Origin: Corydoras sp. C115
Taxonomy: Eukaryota > Chordata > Actinopteri > Siluriformes > Callichthyidae
Assembly (NCBI GenBank): GCA_019802505.1
Contig: JAFMOC010000191.1
Coordinates: 62,001 to 126,000 of the forward strand
Reading direction: 5' to 3'
Length of the DNA stretch: 64,000 bases
Shown: positions 13,185 to 26,900 of the stretch, piece by piece
Position numbering within the stretch: position 1 is the stretch's first letter
Layout: the number at the start of each line of letters is the position of its first letter
Program-made: the position numbers and the translations under genes
Notes under the pieces: generated by a model
Database searches by the model: none
What the model saw: the letters and a program-made list of their open reading frames with translations, nothing else
What the model was told of the DNA's origin: nothing

Positions 13185-13400
13185 CGTTCATCCAGAAGAG
13201 CATTTGTGAGGTCAGACACCGATGATAGAGAGAGGACCTAGTTCATCCCAATAGTTTAGGATCGGGTTGAGATCGGAGCCCTGTGAAGACGCAGCAACAA
13301 ACTCCAACCAAATATGACATTACTGGCCCACTGGAGAAACGCTCAAACATAAAAGGGCCGTCCCCAAACTGTTCCCACAAATTTGGAAGCGTACATCAGC
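13185..13400 (-). mobile_element. Tc1-like transposon remnant
   Basis: GAGGTCAGACACCGATG, TAGTTCATCCCAA, GGGTTGAGATC, and GGGCCGTCCCCAAACTGTTCC appear in the order expected for the 3' part of a fish Tc1-like transposase gene read antisense. The frame is destroyed. Confidence 0.7.
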
Positions 13401-13439
13401 TTGAGAGAGCAGAGAGAGTGTTAAGATTTTAAACTGAAG

Positions 13440-13555
13440 ACTGCCAATGTAGGTCCTTGAGCAAAGGCCTTAACGCTCATTGCTCCAGGGGCGCTGTGTC
13501 ATGGTGGACCCCGGTGTCAGTCGCTTTGGATGAAACCAAATGTAAAGTAATGTAG
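13440..13555 (+). repeat. dispersed fish repeat tail
   Basis: TAGGTCCTTGAGCAAAGGCC, CTCATTGCTCCAGGG and TCGCTTTGGATGAAACCAAATG match the widely dispersed teleost sequence in which GTCGCTCTGGATAAG follows CCTTGAGCAAGG. Recognised from memory. Confidence 0.6.
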
Positions 13556-14544
13556 TTTATAAAAATGCATCATACACTTCAGTATTAGTCTGATCATTTG
13601 GAGACGCGTCTCAATCCACTTGTCCATATAGCGTGGTTGGCCCCCCCACTGCTGCACAACGAGCGCTGCGAGCTCCATCCGTCTGACACCCAGCAGACCG
13701 CCCACATTGATCCGTCTCACAGGAGAACCGGAGAGAGGAGCCTCAGACGCAGACTCGTGTTGTCGTCAGAGCCGGGCTTTGTTTTGATCTCGTCAGTGGA
13801 GTGATAATGGGACAGATTCAGACGTCCTGTTGCTTTTTATCTTCCTTTGGATCCGACTTTTACGACCCGACCGGCGGCCATCCAAACTGCCGGAGCAGGT
13901 ATTTGATCACGACGCTAAAAGTGAAACAAACATCACCCCGCCGTCCCTGACGCATCACTCATACTGCACTTCATCTACAGACATGATGCACTCAACGAGC
14001 TGTCTCTCTTTACGATGCAGCAGGGGCACATACACCCCCGTTCTCCAGACATGCGCCGGATCTTGGGGTCCAGGAGCGTGGGGGAGGAGGCACTCGAAAC
14101 AGACGGCCTCTGTATTTTTACAGCTCCCTCTGCGCGAATAGGCTGGGGGTGAGACACACGTGAGCCCACCCGCCCCCCCGGCCTGAGGGAAATCACTTAC
14201 ATGGTGTAAAGTACATGTTGCGGCTATAATAACACCAGCCAAGGCTTAATTGTTTATAGTGGCCTTGGACAGTTTGCAGCCATAATGGGGCGAGGGGCGC
14301 GGAAAACAATCAATAAAAGCCGAGCGACATTAATGTGAACGGCGCAGTGTTCCTGAGGCAGCATCTGCACGCCGCTCAGCCACGCCGCCTTGATGGCTTC
14401 CTCACACACCCAATTAGGCATATTAATTAACTGTCCTATACGTAGCATTTAAAATCAATTTGGCCTCTTTAACGCCTTTCTCAGGCGTAATTTCAAGGCA
14501 AATAAACCCGAAACAAAGACCGGCATTAATCATACATAATGAGA

Positions 14545-14545
<1 letters not shown>

Positions 14546-14576
<31 letters not shown>
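14546..14576. repeat. (GT)n running into poly-G (17)
   Basis: Seven GT units followed by 17 G. Confidence 0.95.
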
Positions 14577-15228
14577 CTGCCATGATTTGTAGAATCCCGT
14601 TCTTAAGTAAAACGATGCTTAGAAACGAGAGACGTAATTACACAAATGCATCTATGTATAGTACACGTTCAAAAAAATGGATGTCTGTGGAATAAATTGG
14701 AACGCTAACATGACATCCACAAAATCTTTGGATAGGATCAGGAGGTCTAACACCTCGATGTCCACATATGGGTGTGTGGGGGTGCATACGCAAAGATTCT
14801 GCATTATATTCAGTTTCAAACGTATGAGATCATGCCGAATTTCTCCAAAATGTATCATTAATTCCACTTTAGTGCTATTGCAGCGGCGTCTCATCACACA
14901 ATCCCACACTGCTTACAAACTAAGTTCCGACTTGGTGAGGTAGTGAACCTGGCGTGGTTCTTTACACGCAGTCGGGGCTCAGATTAAATCAAACGAGACG
15001 CGCTGCTTGGGAGAAAGCACTGCCTCTGGCTCTGGATTGGAACAGAAGGCCTGTATTTCAGAGCTGGTAGGAGGCTGGGAATCTGAGGTGAGGGTTTTGA
15101 GTGCATCAGAGGAACGACAGCTTCAGCACCAAAGAAAAATATCAACAAAGATGTAGCGCCGATGCCATGGGACGATGGCGTGAAGCAGCAACACTGAAAC
15201 CTGAGAGACAGAAGAGCTCAACCTTGAG

Positions 15229-15272
15229 CTGCTGCTGCTGCTGCTGTAGTCTGATCCGATCCGATCCGATCC
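15229..15272. repeat. (CTG)6 and (GATCC)4 short tandem repeats
   Basis: Six CTG units at about 15229-15246 and four GATCC units at 15253-15272. Confidence 0.9.
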
Positions 15273-16584
15273 ACTGACATTTCAGAATATAAGCAATGTG
15301 CCGCTTCACTCCGCTCATTAAGCAACATTAGGTTCTCTCTACTTGACCGATGTTAACTGTTCTTACGTCCATTCTCAAGACAGAGAGAATTTACCGCACT
15401 CTGCTCCACTGAGCTCATGACTAAAACAACACGAGTTCTATCTCATCTCACCCCGTTTCATTCAGTTCTGTTGCTCGGCGGGAGGAATGGGCACGGCGGC
15501 CCGAGTGACGCATTCATGTGGAAACCTGGAAGTGCATGCGACGGTTGGACACGAGTCTGATCACTGCAGCCTTAAAGAACAAACCCGGTTGTCTTTTAAA
15601 GGGATATGTCAGTATGTATGTTTAAAGAACACGTTTGTTTTTAACTTTGATTTTGACAAAACAATGACAGACTCCGAGCTCATGCGGCTGGTCTTTTCTA
15701 AACAGGTCATTCAGAAAAATAATAACACAGCGCTCCTCCTGGTCCGCCAGGCTGCGAATTCCTTGTAGTGTACACCCTCATGAGGAATGCTTCACATACC
15801 AGAGACAGCTTACTGTCACTCGATGACCAGAGCGTAACCGAAGAGGCTCCACCACAACTGATACAAAAAAATTTTAAAGAAAAGACTAAATCTAAAAGCC
15901 CCATCTGCCCCTGACCTGAGATCAGCTGCTCACTCTGAAACTCACAAGGCTGGAACGCTGGGAACAAGGGAAGAAGGAGGTGCGGATCAAGGCTGTACAG
16001 GGAACAGTGATGGCGGTCGTGGTGGCGTACGTGGCTGCGCGTCTGGATGGTAAAGCTTACGTGGCGTGCATCACTAAAGAGGGAGCTCCAGGACCAAGGA
16101 TGCATTATTTATGGCAGCCCTTTGGTTCATGTCAGCAGCTCCACTGGATGAAATGATATTTATGAGGCCCCATGGGTAAAGCAGAGGGGGCGGTTAAAAA
16201 GAGGGGAGGGGACAGGGATGCAGGGGCAGCCCCTTCAGACAATGCATGGTAGCAGAAATAATTAAAGAGCGAGAGTAAGGCTGGGGGACATGCTCGCAGG
16301 GTTGTACTGGAACAGAGTGGACGTCTTCATCAAGAACGGACCGTAAGTGAAATATACAACAAAACAAGTCGTATATCCAAATATATCCATCAGTGTGTTA
16401 AGTACAGTGGGGTTTTAAATATATGTTTATACATAATCAGTGACATAATCAGTTTAATTAAATAATATAATTCTGAAACCATTAACCGAGAAGGTTTACA
16501 GAAAAAATTAATTAGTTATAATGTTATAATGGACTAAACTATTGGGACGACTTCTCTAGTTTATAGGATGTCCCATTCTAAGCC

Positions 16585-16735
16585 TCTTAGGTCAGACACC
16601 GATGTTAGAGGAACCTGACTCATAATCTCTTCTATCTCATTCCCAAGGTGTCTGATGGAATTAGATCTCAAGACCTTTCCCATCTAACAGAAAAGGGCCT
16701 CAAACTGTTCCCACAAGGTTGCACACAACAGAACA
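16585..16735 (-). mobile_element. Tc1-like transposon remnant
   Basis: AGGTCAGACACCGATGTTAG, CTCATTCCCAAGGTGT, and AAAGGGCCTCAAACTGTTCC give the same order of words as the copies at 13.2 and 31.5 kb. Nearby TTGGGACG (16542) and CTTATACTTTTGGGG (16807) may be decayed ends. Confidence 0.65.
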
Positions 16736-17039
16736 TAATGTTCTCACCTGTGGCTCTAAGACTGAATAAATAAAACACCTGACTTCAGTCATTAAGAGGT
16801 GTGTCCTTATACTTTTGGGGCGTATCTGGTGTGTATGGGGTACTGAACTCTGTGGGTCCGAGTCCTGAATCAGCCCCGCAGGACGTTCAGCGGCTCTGAT
16901 GTTACGACTGGACATCGCTCAGAGGAAGAGCGTCTGAGAAACACTCGATGTCCAAACTTACGGTAGCTGGCGAGTTGTTTATAGTCCTAATAGATTTTGC
17001 CCTCCAGCTGCTACGGTTTTAAAGACGGGGCTGTTGAAG

Positions 17040-17720
17040 TGCAGCAGCGCAGACTGGTCTTACGTTACACATGTAAAAATATCCCCGACCGCTGCGGCCT
17101 GATTACATTAGAGCGCAAAAAGCTCCGGCCTCCCGACCGACAAACCTCTGCGCGGTGATTAAAAGTCCGCTGAAAGGGCTACACCTCGTCCGAAACCTCT
17201 CCGTTTCCAAGAAGGGGGATATTATGATCCAAAAAAGAAATTGCGAAAATCGAATTTCCATCGAGCTCGTAAAGATTTTCTCGGGCCGCGCGCTTCTAAC
17301 CAGCCGACACCCTGCGAACTGACGAGATTCCTAAAGTGTTTCTCGGCAGCTTTCAAGTTTTTCCCCCGGGTGGAAATAAACCCCGAGTCTGATGACTCAA
17401 GCGATAGCGTCTGCTATTTCTTCCGCAGTTGATTCGTTAGCGTGTTATTTCGGTACACGGACGGGTTTAGAGCGGTACCGTGCGATACAGCGCCTGAACG
17501 GCAGACTGAGATTAATGCCAAATATAAATCAGACCCCGTTCAAAGCCCCGCACCTCGATTGTTTTGGGGCTTTTTCAATTTTCATATAGCGTCCATACAT
17601 CACCGTGTAAATCCGAGCTGCACCGCTAACAGCTGACAGCGGGGCTGTTATGGCCCAGCAGGAAGTCACCATTATGACCAGCTGATTAATAGCTGGAAAC
17701 ATTAATCATTGCATTATCAG
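17040..17720. promoter_or_regulatory. candidate conserved non-coding block, CpG-preserving
   Basis: About 680 bp of unique sequence in which CpGs persist (CGAAAATCGAATTTCC near 17245, GCGATAGCGTC near 17400) together with AT-rich homeodomain-like words (GCTGATTAATAGCTGG near 17681). The frames at 17241-17636 lack splice sites. In my reading it is among the clearest regulatory-looking blocks of the intron. Confidence 0.38.
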
Positions 17721-17983
17721 CTTTAGGTTCTCAGGCTCTGAATAGAACCCTGTAAAAAAACCTGCAGACCAAGTTACATTTTTCTCCTCATGCTTCAACT
17801 GATGATCCAGTGTCTAAAGCGTTTGATGAATACAAACATGAAGGAATAACAGTTCCAGAGTTTTAGCACCCAGTGCAAAAGATTTCAACACAAAACCTGT
17901 CTGTTGGCAAATGTACCAATGACTGTTGAATAACACTGCTTATGAGAGGGCATTTATTCCTCCTCCAAATATGGCACATGTAA

Positions 17984-18112
17984 ATCCACCACCCAAACAA
18001 TACCTGATCTGTTAGGGTTCTATTAGAGAACAGAGTACTGAGTACAGGGTCTAAATGATGGATGGACTACAGTCTGTAATTGCAGAACAACAAAGTGAAT
18101 CTATATAGATAT
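17984..18112 (+). repeat. fold-back interspersed repeat fragment
   Basis: AATCCACCACCCAAACAATACC followed by GATGGACTACAGTCTGTAAT and CAAAGTGAATCTATATAG, the plus-half words of the family (compare 20.7, 48.6 and 52.0 kb). Confidence 0.65.
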
Positions 18113-18431
18113 GGAATGAAGCTTTTTACACTTTGTGACCTTAAACAACCCCACAAAGCAGCACGCTGTGATCCCCGGACCACAATTCACTGCTCAATCC
18201 AAAATATGTGAAGCAACAGTGACATTTAAAATTATAGTTTAAAGTTGGCTTCACAATTAAAAAAGCGGTGGGGTCTCTAAAGTTTTTTAATCTGTAATAA
18301 CATTCAACCAGTTGCAGCATGAAGGCAGTTAAAATTCCTGCAGGATTAAAGTCTAAAACTTGTTCATATAAAGCACATGCTTTAGGGATCATACTGATTT
18401 AACATGGGGATGGGGGTTGTGTGTGTGTGGA

Positions 18432-18451
18432 GGGGGGGGGGGGGGGGGGGG
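18432..18451 (+). repeat. poly-G (20)
   Basis: Twenty G after a (GT)n stretch and one A. Confidence 0.95.
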
Positions 18452-19431
18452 TGGAGAGTGCTAGAGTGAGATTTCATACATTAACAGTCTGACAGTCTTG
18501 GGTCTTCAAAGGAAATGATTACAGTACATTTAGAACCCGGCGCTGCCGGCGGAGTGCGTTACGTTCACATGGCGCGAGTTTCACTTAAACAAAGCGCTAG
18601 ACGTTAGAAATGAGGCTGGAACCCCGCTGCACAGCCGGAGCCCATCCAGAGGAACTTTTTTCCCCTTAAACGTGCACAGCGTGGCCCTTTAAACCCGTCA
18701 TCTCCATATCGGAGTGCCACTTTGATTCGCGTCACAGGAGCACCGGGTTCTGTCAAATAGAAATGAATGCATAATGAATGCATACCGGAGCGGACGGGAA
18801 CGCAGAGGCTCGGGGGAGGGAGGGGGAGGGGAAAACTAACATTTTGATGGTGCAGAATGGGGGAAGAAACCAGTATCTATTATTAATGGGCTTCAACGGT
18901 GAGAGAGATGGATCTAATGCGGTTTGATGTCGGAGCTAAAGCTTAATAGCAAGCAAAATTGGATTTTCCAGCTTTGCGCTCGGTGGCCTTTTCAGACTCA
19001 TGCATCTCCGCGTTCGCCTCATTTTTCATTGTTGGCTATTCTTATATTATTGTGTAATTGCATGAAGTGATATGAGATTTAGGACGCGCCATATGAGAAG
19101 CGAATGCAAAATCAGCTGATTCTGCACATTCTCCCCGACAAACATGCGTTTGCAGAAAATCGAGCAACAACTTTGATAACCGAATAAAGGTGTGTTATAT
19201 TTAATCACTGGGAACGGAGAGGCAGCACTTATTTGATGGTGATGGACCTGTGACAAGACGCTGTTTGTGAGTCTGTGCCGTGTTCTGTTCTATTCCCATG
19301 GTTACAGGGAATGTAAACCGTTACCGGCGACATGAACCATTACAGCGTTCTACAATTTCTACAAACACACGTTCACCATAACACCTCTGTACACATCCCT
19401 AAACTGGGGGATAAGCGTGCAAAGAGCCATC

Positions 19432-19600
19432 CAACCATTATCTTCTGATTAACCCTATGGGTTCCAAAACACCTCTGTCCATAAACTTTCGGGGACCCTA
19501 TGCCAGTATTAATCCTATTTACCATCCCCATCCAGGGGAGAACATTTTGGGTGCTGGGCACATACACCCAGGACAGGGCACCAATCCACTGCTGGGCACA
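19432..19600 (-). mobile_element. decayed SINE, minus strand
   Basis: CCCCATCCAGGGGAGAAC, CACCCAGGACAGGGC and CAATCCACTGCTGGGCACAC match the other SINE copies. Only the 3' half remains; the internal CA-rich part has become a long microsatellite. Confidence 0.75.
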
Positions 19601-19609
19601 CACGCGCAC

Positions 19610-19659
<50 letters not shown>
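19597..19659. repeat. (CA)n microsatellite grown inside a SINE
   Basis: CA tract at exactly the position where intact SINE copies carry GGGCACACACTCACTCACAC. Confidence 0.9.
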
Positions 19660-19662
<3 letters not shown>

Positions 19663-20402
19663 ACACACTACAAAGGGACAACTTAGAGCCGCTTTAAAAC
19701 TTATGCAGAACAACACATTTTCCTTTTGAGCTTAAACAGCCACAACAGCTTACCATTCACGGTTCTAACAGGCTGAATGCAAATCCATGAAGTTCTCCTT
19801 ATGAGACATTGAAGGATTCAAACAAGCCCCAAATGATTCCCTCATTGGTCGCGGCACATGTTCCTTCCCCCAACATCTCGAAAGATCTGAACACAGCAAG
19901 CGCTGATTGAAATTCCGCACCACAGGAAGGTTTTTCTTAAAGGCCCGAGGGAAGTGGAGAACACGGCGGCGACGCTCCCGTCTGAAAATCACTTAACTGT
20001 GATTATGTTTGCGGCAGTGACATTAAAGTATGAAGTAATGAGAGAAGAGAAGACTGTGTATGTGACTGACGCGGGATTTTTTTAGGCTGTGAAACACTTT
20101 AGAGTGAATCTGCGATGGAGTCGACGGGAAGTCTTTACACAGCAGAATCGGATCGCAACGTCTGACTGAATCAGACTCTCATTTAAAGGAACCTCAATCA
20201 GAGTGTAAAATGTTCTGCGGGTCTAAATTCTAAAAACGCACTCGTGTTAATTATGTCGTCTCATTCGACCCTTTTAATACTTTACATTATTATGAAGAGC
20301 TCTTTTTAAAGAGCACCATTATAAAGAGCTGATGAGTCCTCAAGACGTCCAGAGAGTCTCATAAAAACAGTAAATAAGCCCAAGTGCAGGCTTCCTAACT
20401 TA

Positions 20403-20590
<188 letters not shown>

Positions 20591-20674
20591 CCCACATTGT
20601 TTCTAACCTCAATGTCTTTTGTATAATATGTTCCCCCCGTTTCATTCTGTTCCGTGTTCTTTTGCAAATCAAAG

Positions 20675-20880
20675 TGCACACCACAACCACCAGCACCACC
20701 ACATCAGTCACTGCAATGTTGATATTTATCTACCACTCATATCTGCTGTCTGGTGGTCCTGACCATTGAAGGACTGAGGGAGGAACAATATAAACAGTAC
20801 AGAGAGACTGATGGACATTCTGTAATCACAGAACTAAACAATGCATCTATACAGTAAGTGGAGCTGATACAATGGACAGG
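20675..20880 (+). repeat. fold-back interspersed repeat, plus half
   Basis: CACCACCACATCAGTCACTG, TGGTGGTCCTGACCATTGAA, GGACATTCTGTAATCACAGA and GTAAGTGGAGCTGATA in order, as in other copies. Confidence 0.72.
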
Positions 20881-20907
20881 GAGAGAGAGGGGAGAGAGAG
20901 AGAGAGA
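20880..20907. repeat. (GA)n tract
   Basis: Short GA repeat directly after the fold-back repeat. Confidence 0.85.
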
Positions 20908-20999
20908 TTATAAGTATAAGAGGTTAAGCAGACACAGGAGAGGAAGTCAACTTTAATCTAAATTCATTTTTGGGGTCACAAAGTGCAACAGAAACACAG

Positions 21000-23900
21000 T
21001 GACGATTATCTTTCTCTTAAATTAACCACCAAATCCAGGCGCTCTCAGTTTTCGGTAATGTGACTCCGGGCCAAACGAACCCCCGACTCGGTATTTCACT
21101 CAGCACTTGGGACGGCCTGTTTAGTAAACGTCTCCTGAATTCAGTGTAACTTCCAGCCTGGGAGTTTCTCATTTCCCGACTTTATTATCTCGACCACTAG
21201 GTCTATTCATACCGGTTTAGAGGAGGTGGAGGGGCAATATTTACTCAGCGGCGAGAGACATGGGGCCGTGGCTTACTAATGGCTTCCTGCTTTTCACACA
21301 ATTGTTTCCCTTCTGGGAATCTTATCAATATGACACTCCAGCACTGAGCCAAAACCGCAAAGAAAAAGTCCCTGACTTTTAATTAAATACCACTGAACCG
21401 AGCCAAGATCCATTTTCTTTCTGACAAAGCAAGGAGAACATAATGCTTCATAAAAACTTTACTGAACGGAGCAAATTGAAAGGCGCTGAAGGTCGCGGTA
21501 AAGTACCGATATCCAACGTAAAGCGCTGAATCAGACATTTTGCACTACCTAACGGGGCTATGGGACGCCCTTCCCCAACATTAGTGGTTCTCTGAAGGGT
21601 TCTATTGTTATGGTTAATGTTTCAACTGCAAAGTCAGATGAATTTGGACCTCGGGTACGAACGCAGACGATTTCCACCCACAGACTTTTTAAGTTACAGC
21701 CATGACTAAATGAAATAGGAAGTGTTTTCCTCCATCCATGCAACATAATGATTCAATGCCAAAATAAAACCTTTTAAACTGTAACAACATCTCAAAGTGC
21801 ATTATAAGAAAACACTTAAAGAAAATGGGGATGGATAATAGTTTAAAGAGTTCGGGTATGAAAATAAGTGCTCACGTTTCCAGCGGGTCCACTGGGGTTA
21901 TGGGGGAACAGCTGGTCTGCTCTTAATGGCACTCCATCTCATCAGAAACGTGTCCCCCCACGTTGGTGGGACGTGTGTCCAAGAATCTACTGCTGGAATG
22001 CCAAGTCTACTCTGCAGGTGTCTGCTCTGGCTTTGTCCCCAGCATGCGCACAGCTCGCCCGTTCCAATCGATTCATCACAGGTCCGAGGTCAAGCCTCCG
22101 AGGTCGGGTGCAGAGAAGCCGGATAGGCCGCGGCCAGCTGCTTTTCATCACGACTTTGCTCGTGTTCTTAAACCAGCGGAAACCCTGGGAATGCACAGCA
22201 GCAGCCTGACCCCTGCCCACCACAAACTCCGCACCAGACCCCTTTAATAGTGGCATAAACACGACAGAATAATGACTTAAGTAACTCCAGCCTACATTAC
22301 ATAGTGTTGCTAACAAACCAAAAACGAGGGGCGAATAGAAATTAAGAGCAAATGCCTGAAAAAATACGAACGCAAATCCCGCAACATAATTGGATTTTGC
22401 TCAGTAAACCTTTTAGAGCGTTTATTCCCAAGTAAGCAGCAGGAGAAATTCCATTACACCGACGCTGGCCAATAAAAGAGGCGGTAATGCTCGGTCCCTA
22501 CACGCTCTCTGACTTCCATTAGCTCTGTCAAAATCAGCGCACAGGATCTGGAACATTCATACACCACCGCACGGCCGGAGAACATGTCCACCTCGGACAC
22601 AGAGATACAGACTGACTGGAAGAGCAGAGATTTTAGCAGCTTCACCAAACCAGAAACCTAAGAATACATTCAGCGAAGGTTAACGGGGGGTTAATCAGAT
22701 GAACGTCAGGATTAAATTAGATAATGGGGCGAAACAACTTTAGACCTGAACGCTAAAGGCTCAAAGCCTAAATTCAGACTTTCCATTTATTTATAGAGAT
22801 GCAGGTTTGTTTCTAATCAATAAGATAAGTCAATGCCGTCAGCACAGTGGGGGAAGATGACAAAGCATTAATGGACACCTCCATCCTGAGGTCAATCACT
22901 GTCTCTAAATAGATAGATCGCTCTACTACATAGAACACTATTTAGTTTTTGAGACATCCCTTTCTAATTCACTCCTCCCTCTGCAGTGATGAAAGCTACC
23001 ACTCCTCTCTGAAAGCTTTCCACAAAATTTTGCAGACTGCTTGTTTATTTAAAGGAGCATCTGCGTTGGATGAGAGGACATGCTTCAGTCCACATGTCTC
23101 AATCCCAGTCATATATGCCATTATATGCCATGAAATGTCTTTGTGTGTCTCACACTGTTTCCACAGAGCCTTAAAGCATACGACCACCCAGACTGCACGA
23201 CAAGGAGCATGATTTTATACAGACATGGCAACGGGACTAAAAAGTAGCAGGTGTACTCTATGAATACGAAATGTTCCCTGAATTTCCAATTCAACGTCTT
23301 TAAAACAGACACCTCAAACTTAAAAGCAGCTGCTATATTGGTGTATGCAAATCACGTCCTCGTAATGTACTCTAAAAAGCGTAAACTGTGCAACATGGAC
23401 GGGGAAGGCAGATGGGATTCACTGTCTGCTGAGCAAATGTGCTTTAAATAAAGTCATATTAAAAAAGTGGGTCATTTGATACTGCGGGTAAACACTCCCC
23501 ATGCTAATTCGCTTCCTCAGATCTTATAAATGAGGAAAGGCAGTGTGTTTGTTTTTAGTGCAGGGGAGCAGGCTGTGCCCTTTCTGGACCTTTGAGATAA
23601 ACCAGCTGCCAGTCTCGGCACAGCAGAGATCTTCACCATGTCTGGAGGTGCCAAGAGCCACAGGCTGAGTTCTGGCAGGTTGGCAGGGAGTTGAAATGCA
23701 CTCACAATCCCTCCTCTGTGAACGGCCCACATCGAGTGCGTTCTCTTCACATATCTAGAGGGTGGCCCCCTGCAGTTGTTGTCAAAAGCCAGTTCTGGCC
23801 GCATGGGCACACTTACATCAGCTTTGCTCATCTTAGCTCGTGTTTGAGGGCTTGTTTTGGGGACTGAACATGTCCTAACTGGATTAGCTCACAGATGGTT

Positions 23901-26900
23901 TGAGAATAGAGAACAAGCTAAAGGCCTTTAAGCCTCTGACTGTCCTGCTTTGGCTGCAAGTTTGTCTGCAGACCCAACTGTAACTGTTCTCACTGTTCCA
24001 TCATGATTTGCTGATCTGAGCAATATAAATTTAAATAAGCGACGACCTTCATCCGTCTTCACTGTCTACAATTCTGTCCATCAGACGTCAAAAAAAACAA
24101 ATGACAAAGCACGTCATACTTGTTGCTAAACCGGCAAAACGGAGATGCCAGCAATTGCAAAACCATGCATCTGCATAAGCATAACTGCTCACTTACCTAC
24201 CACACTACACCTTTTATATTTATAAAAAGCAGACAACCAACCAGCAAACCTGTTCAGGAGAATAATAAACAACAATAAACAGAAAACCGTAAAATTTAAA
24301 AACCAGGGTAGAGTCAAGAAGCATGCTTTCGTAGTGCCTTCGTAGACGACAATGGCGAGATTCTTTCTTTTTCTCTCATCCCCCTAGTGGGCAGGTGCAT
24401 ACTGCATTCCACATGTGTTCTGCGTAAATATCTGAGGATGTGCACAACCAACATCACATTCATTCGGCCGACGTAGTGGGTGTAATACGCTTCTTATTAC
24501 TACAGATTCCTAATTTTAACATAATGTCACCAGTGGTTAGTAAATCCAGAACCCTGATTCTATTGTTAGTTGATTCGGGATGAGGACCTATCAGTTTAGG
24601 AGATCACAGAATTTAAATTAACACCAAAAAGGTGTTCTACACGTTCCCTTCACCTAAAAATGTCCATTCATCTAAGACAGAAAATGATTTTGGGTAAAAC
24701 AGCAGCCATCATCACGGAATCCTTCTGTTCTAAACCATGAGAAACACACTCATGTTCCGTTCCGCTACAGCAGGGGTCTTTTCACCAGCAAAACGCAAAC
24801 GGAACTTAAACTTGGGTTTTTGAAATGTAGGCCACCTCTAATGTAATCAGTAACGAGCAGGATGACGATCCGGAGACGTACTGTAGAGACGAGCCGATGC
24901 GTTTGTCCCAAGATGAATAACGGCGCCGAAAACAGGTCAGAAAACACAATCTGGACCATTTTCATGACTGATGATGTAAAGAAAGAGAGGAAGATGGAGA
25001 GCAAAAGGAACAATAGTGAGTTTCGTGGGGTTTGGATGGAGGGGGGGGGGCGAAGGGTTGAGCTCCCAGGCTGCTTTTACATTGGTGGAAAACAGAAAGG
25101 CAACAAAGCAGCCAACCAAAGTGGGTCAGTGTCAAACGGGTTCAAAGACTCGGTCCTCCGTCTGCTCCACGTACGCGCTTTTCAGGCGGCTAACGCAGGA
25201 GGGCGTTCTTTTTCTAAATTAGGAGTTTGCAGAATTAGATATTGATATTCATTTATCAACTTTTACCAGCAAACATCACAAATGAGTGACCACAGCGACC
25301 CAGAGAAACATAATTTATAGAGACAAAATGACCTTCACTGTTCATCAGCTCGGCGTCTTCATTTTTAAATGACTGCAGAGAAGGACGTCTGAAATACCTC
25401 TGTTTGCTGTGTCATCAGCCTCCAATCTGAAGGTGTCTGAATACTTATGACAACATGGTGCATATGCCAGCTTGTCAAGAGGAGATGAAAAGCCACATAA
25501 AAGACAAATGAGCGGAACTGTGAATAACGAACATGATTTGTTTTCATGCGTTGGCTCCCTCACTCAGACTTCATGAATGAATCTGCGCTCAAATCCAGAT
25601 CTGATCTAGATCTGGCTGGTGATAGTTTTCTCGACGTGCGAGTTCACTTTTGCTTTGGATCAGATTGGAACAGATGACCTGATAAAGCGAGTTCGTCTGA
25701 GCAACTTTCGAGTGCGCATCCTGGAACGCGTCCAAATCCAGAGATTAAAACAAGATGCTCGTCTGTGGAGGCTGCAGGAAGCCTGGAGGCTTGGAGAAAT
25801 GAAATTAGGTTGATTTACAGGTTTGCAGGGCATGAGGTTAAGCTGTGCGCCGGCCGGTTGAAGCGGCAGACAACGTTGCCAGCGTTACGAGCAAACGGTA
25901 AAGAACTCTGCAATTCTACTTCCAGGGCTCCAGCAGCTCTCGGGCTCGAATCCATCCACTCTTGGTCAGGACTGAGGTCACCTCAGTGCTGATTCACATC
26001 TCCAGGGAGGAACTGCAACTGACCTACATGCGGTTCGGGCCGGGCTTCGCTCCAGCAAGAAGTTTCACGCAGACGCGCAGTGTTAAAACTTGCCAGCTGC
26101 TGAAAGCTGGCAGGAGATCGAGCAGCAGGAGTTCACTCGCATACCGCGACCGATCCAACCTCAAGAAACTCAATCCACACATAATGAAGGTGAGAGTTCA
26201 AGCCAGCGACTGTTACTATGTACAGGATACGAGACTGCACACTGATCTTGGCACGCACTCAAAAAAGTCATACAAGATGATGGAGTGTTCCATCAGAGCT
26301 GATGCTGCGCTCAGATTGGAGGAGGAGGAGGAAACGTTCAGGAAAACATTCGACCTGCAAACATTCGCTTCATAATCTGACATTTCAGACATCCAGGATA
26401 CTCTGATGTGACCTACACTCCACTTCAAGATAGAGTCTGCTGTAAGGGACCTTTTATTGGCACTTTGGAGATAATTTGATTTATTGAATTACATGTTGAA
26501 CTGGGATAGGCCTCAGTAAATCAAAGACTTTCCTCTGAATAAGTGCCAAGCTGGAGATATACTCACTATAACTGAAGTCTGTTCAGTGAATTTAGGGAAC
26601 CTCAGTAATCACTGACACCTGAGTGCAAAATGCATTATACACATAAACAGCAGGGGCAGTATAGAGGTGGAGGAATACTTTTAAGTGAAGGGGTCAGTGG
26701 GCAGTTTTAAGCAGATGACGGCGAGCAGCTTGCCCTGGTTTACCACCTACACTGTGGTGGAACGACGAGGGGAATCACATGGTGGTGGTTCTCATCATCT
26801 AGTCCTTACATGTGCAGAATGGGCCTCACATACCACCTACAAAGTGTTTGTTTACATCTTGCAGCCTCAGTTCTCTAGCATGCCCTCTAGTGGAATCCTC

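Noticed and set aside
25962..26375. 137-codon frame ending in an acidic stretch
   Set aside because: No paired splice sites, no domain, and the acidic run comes from a short GGA repeat.
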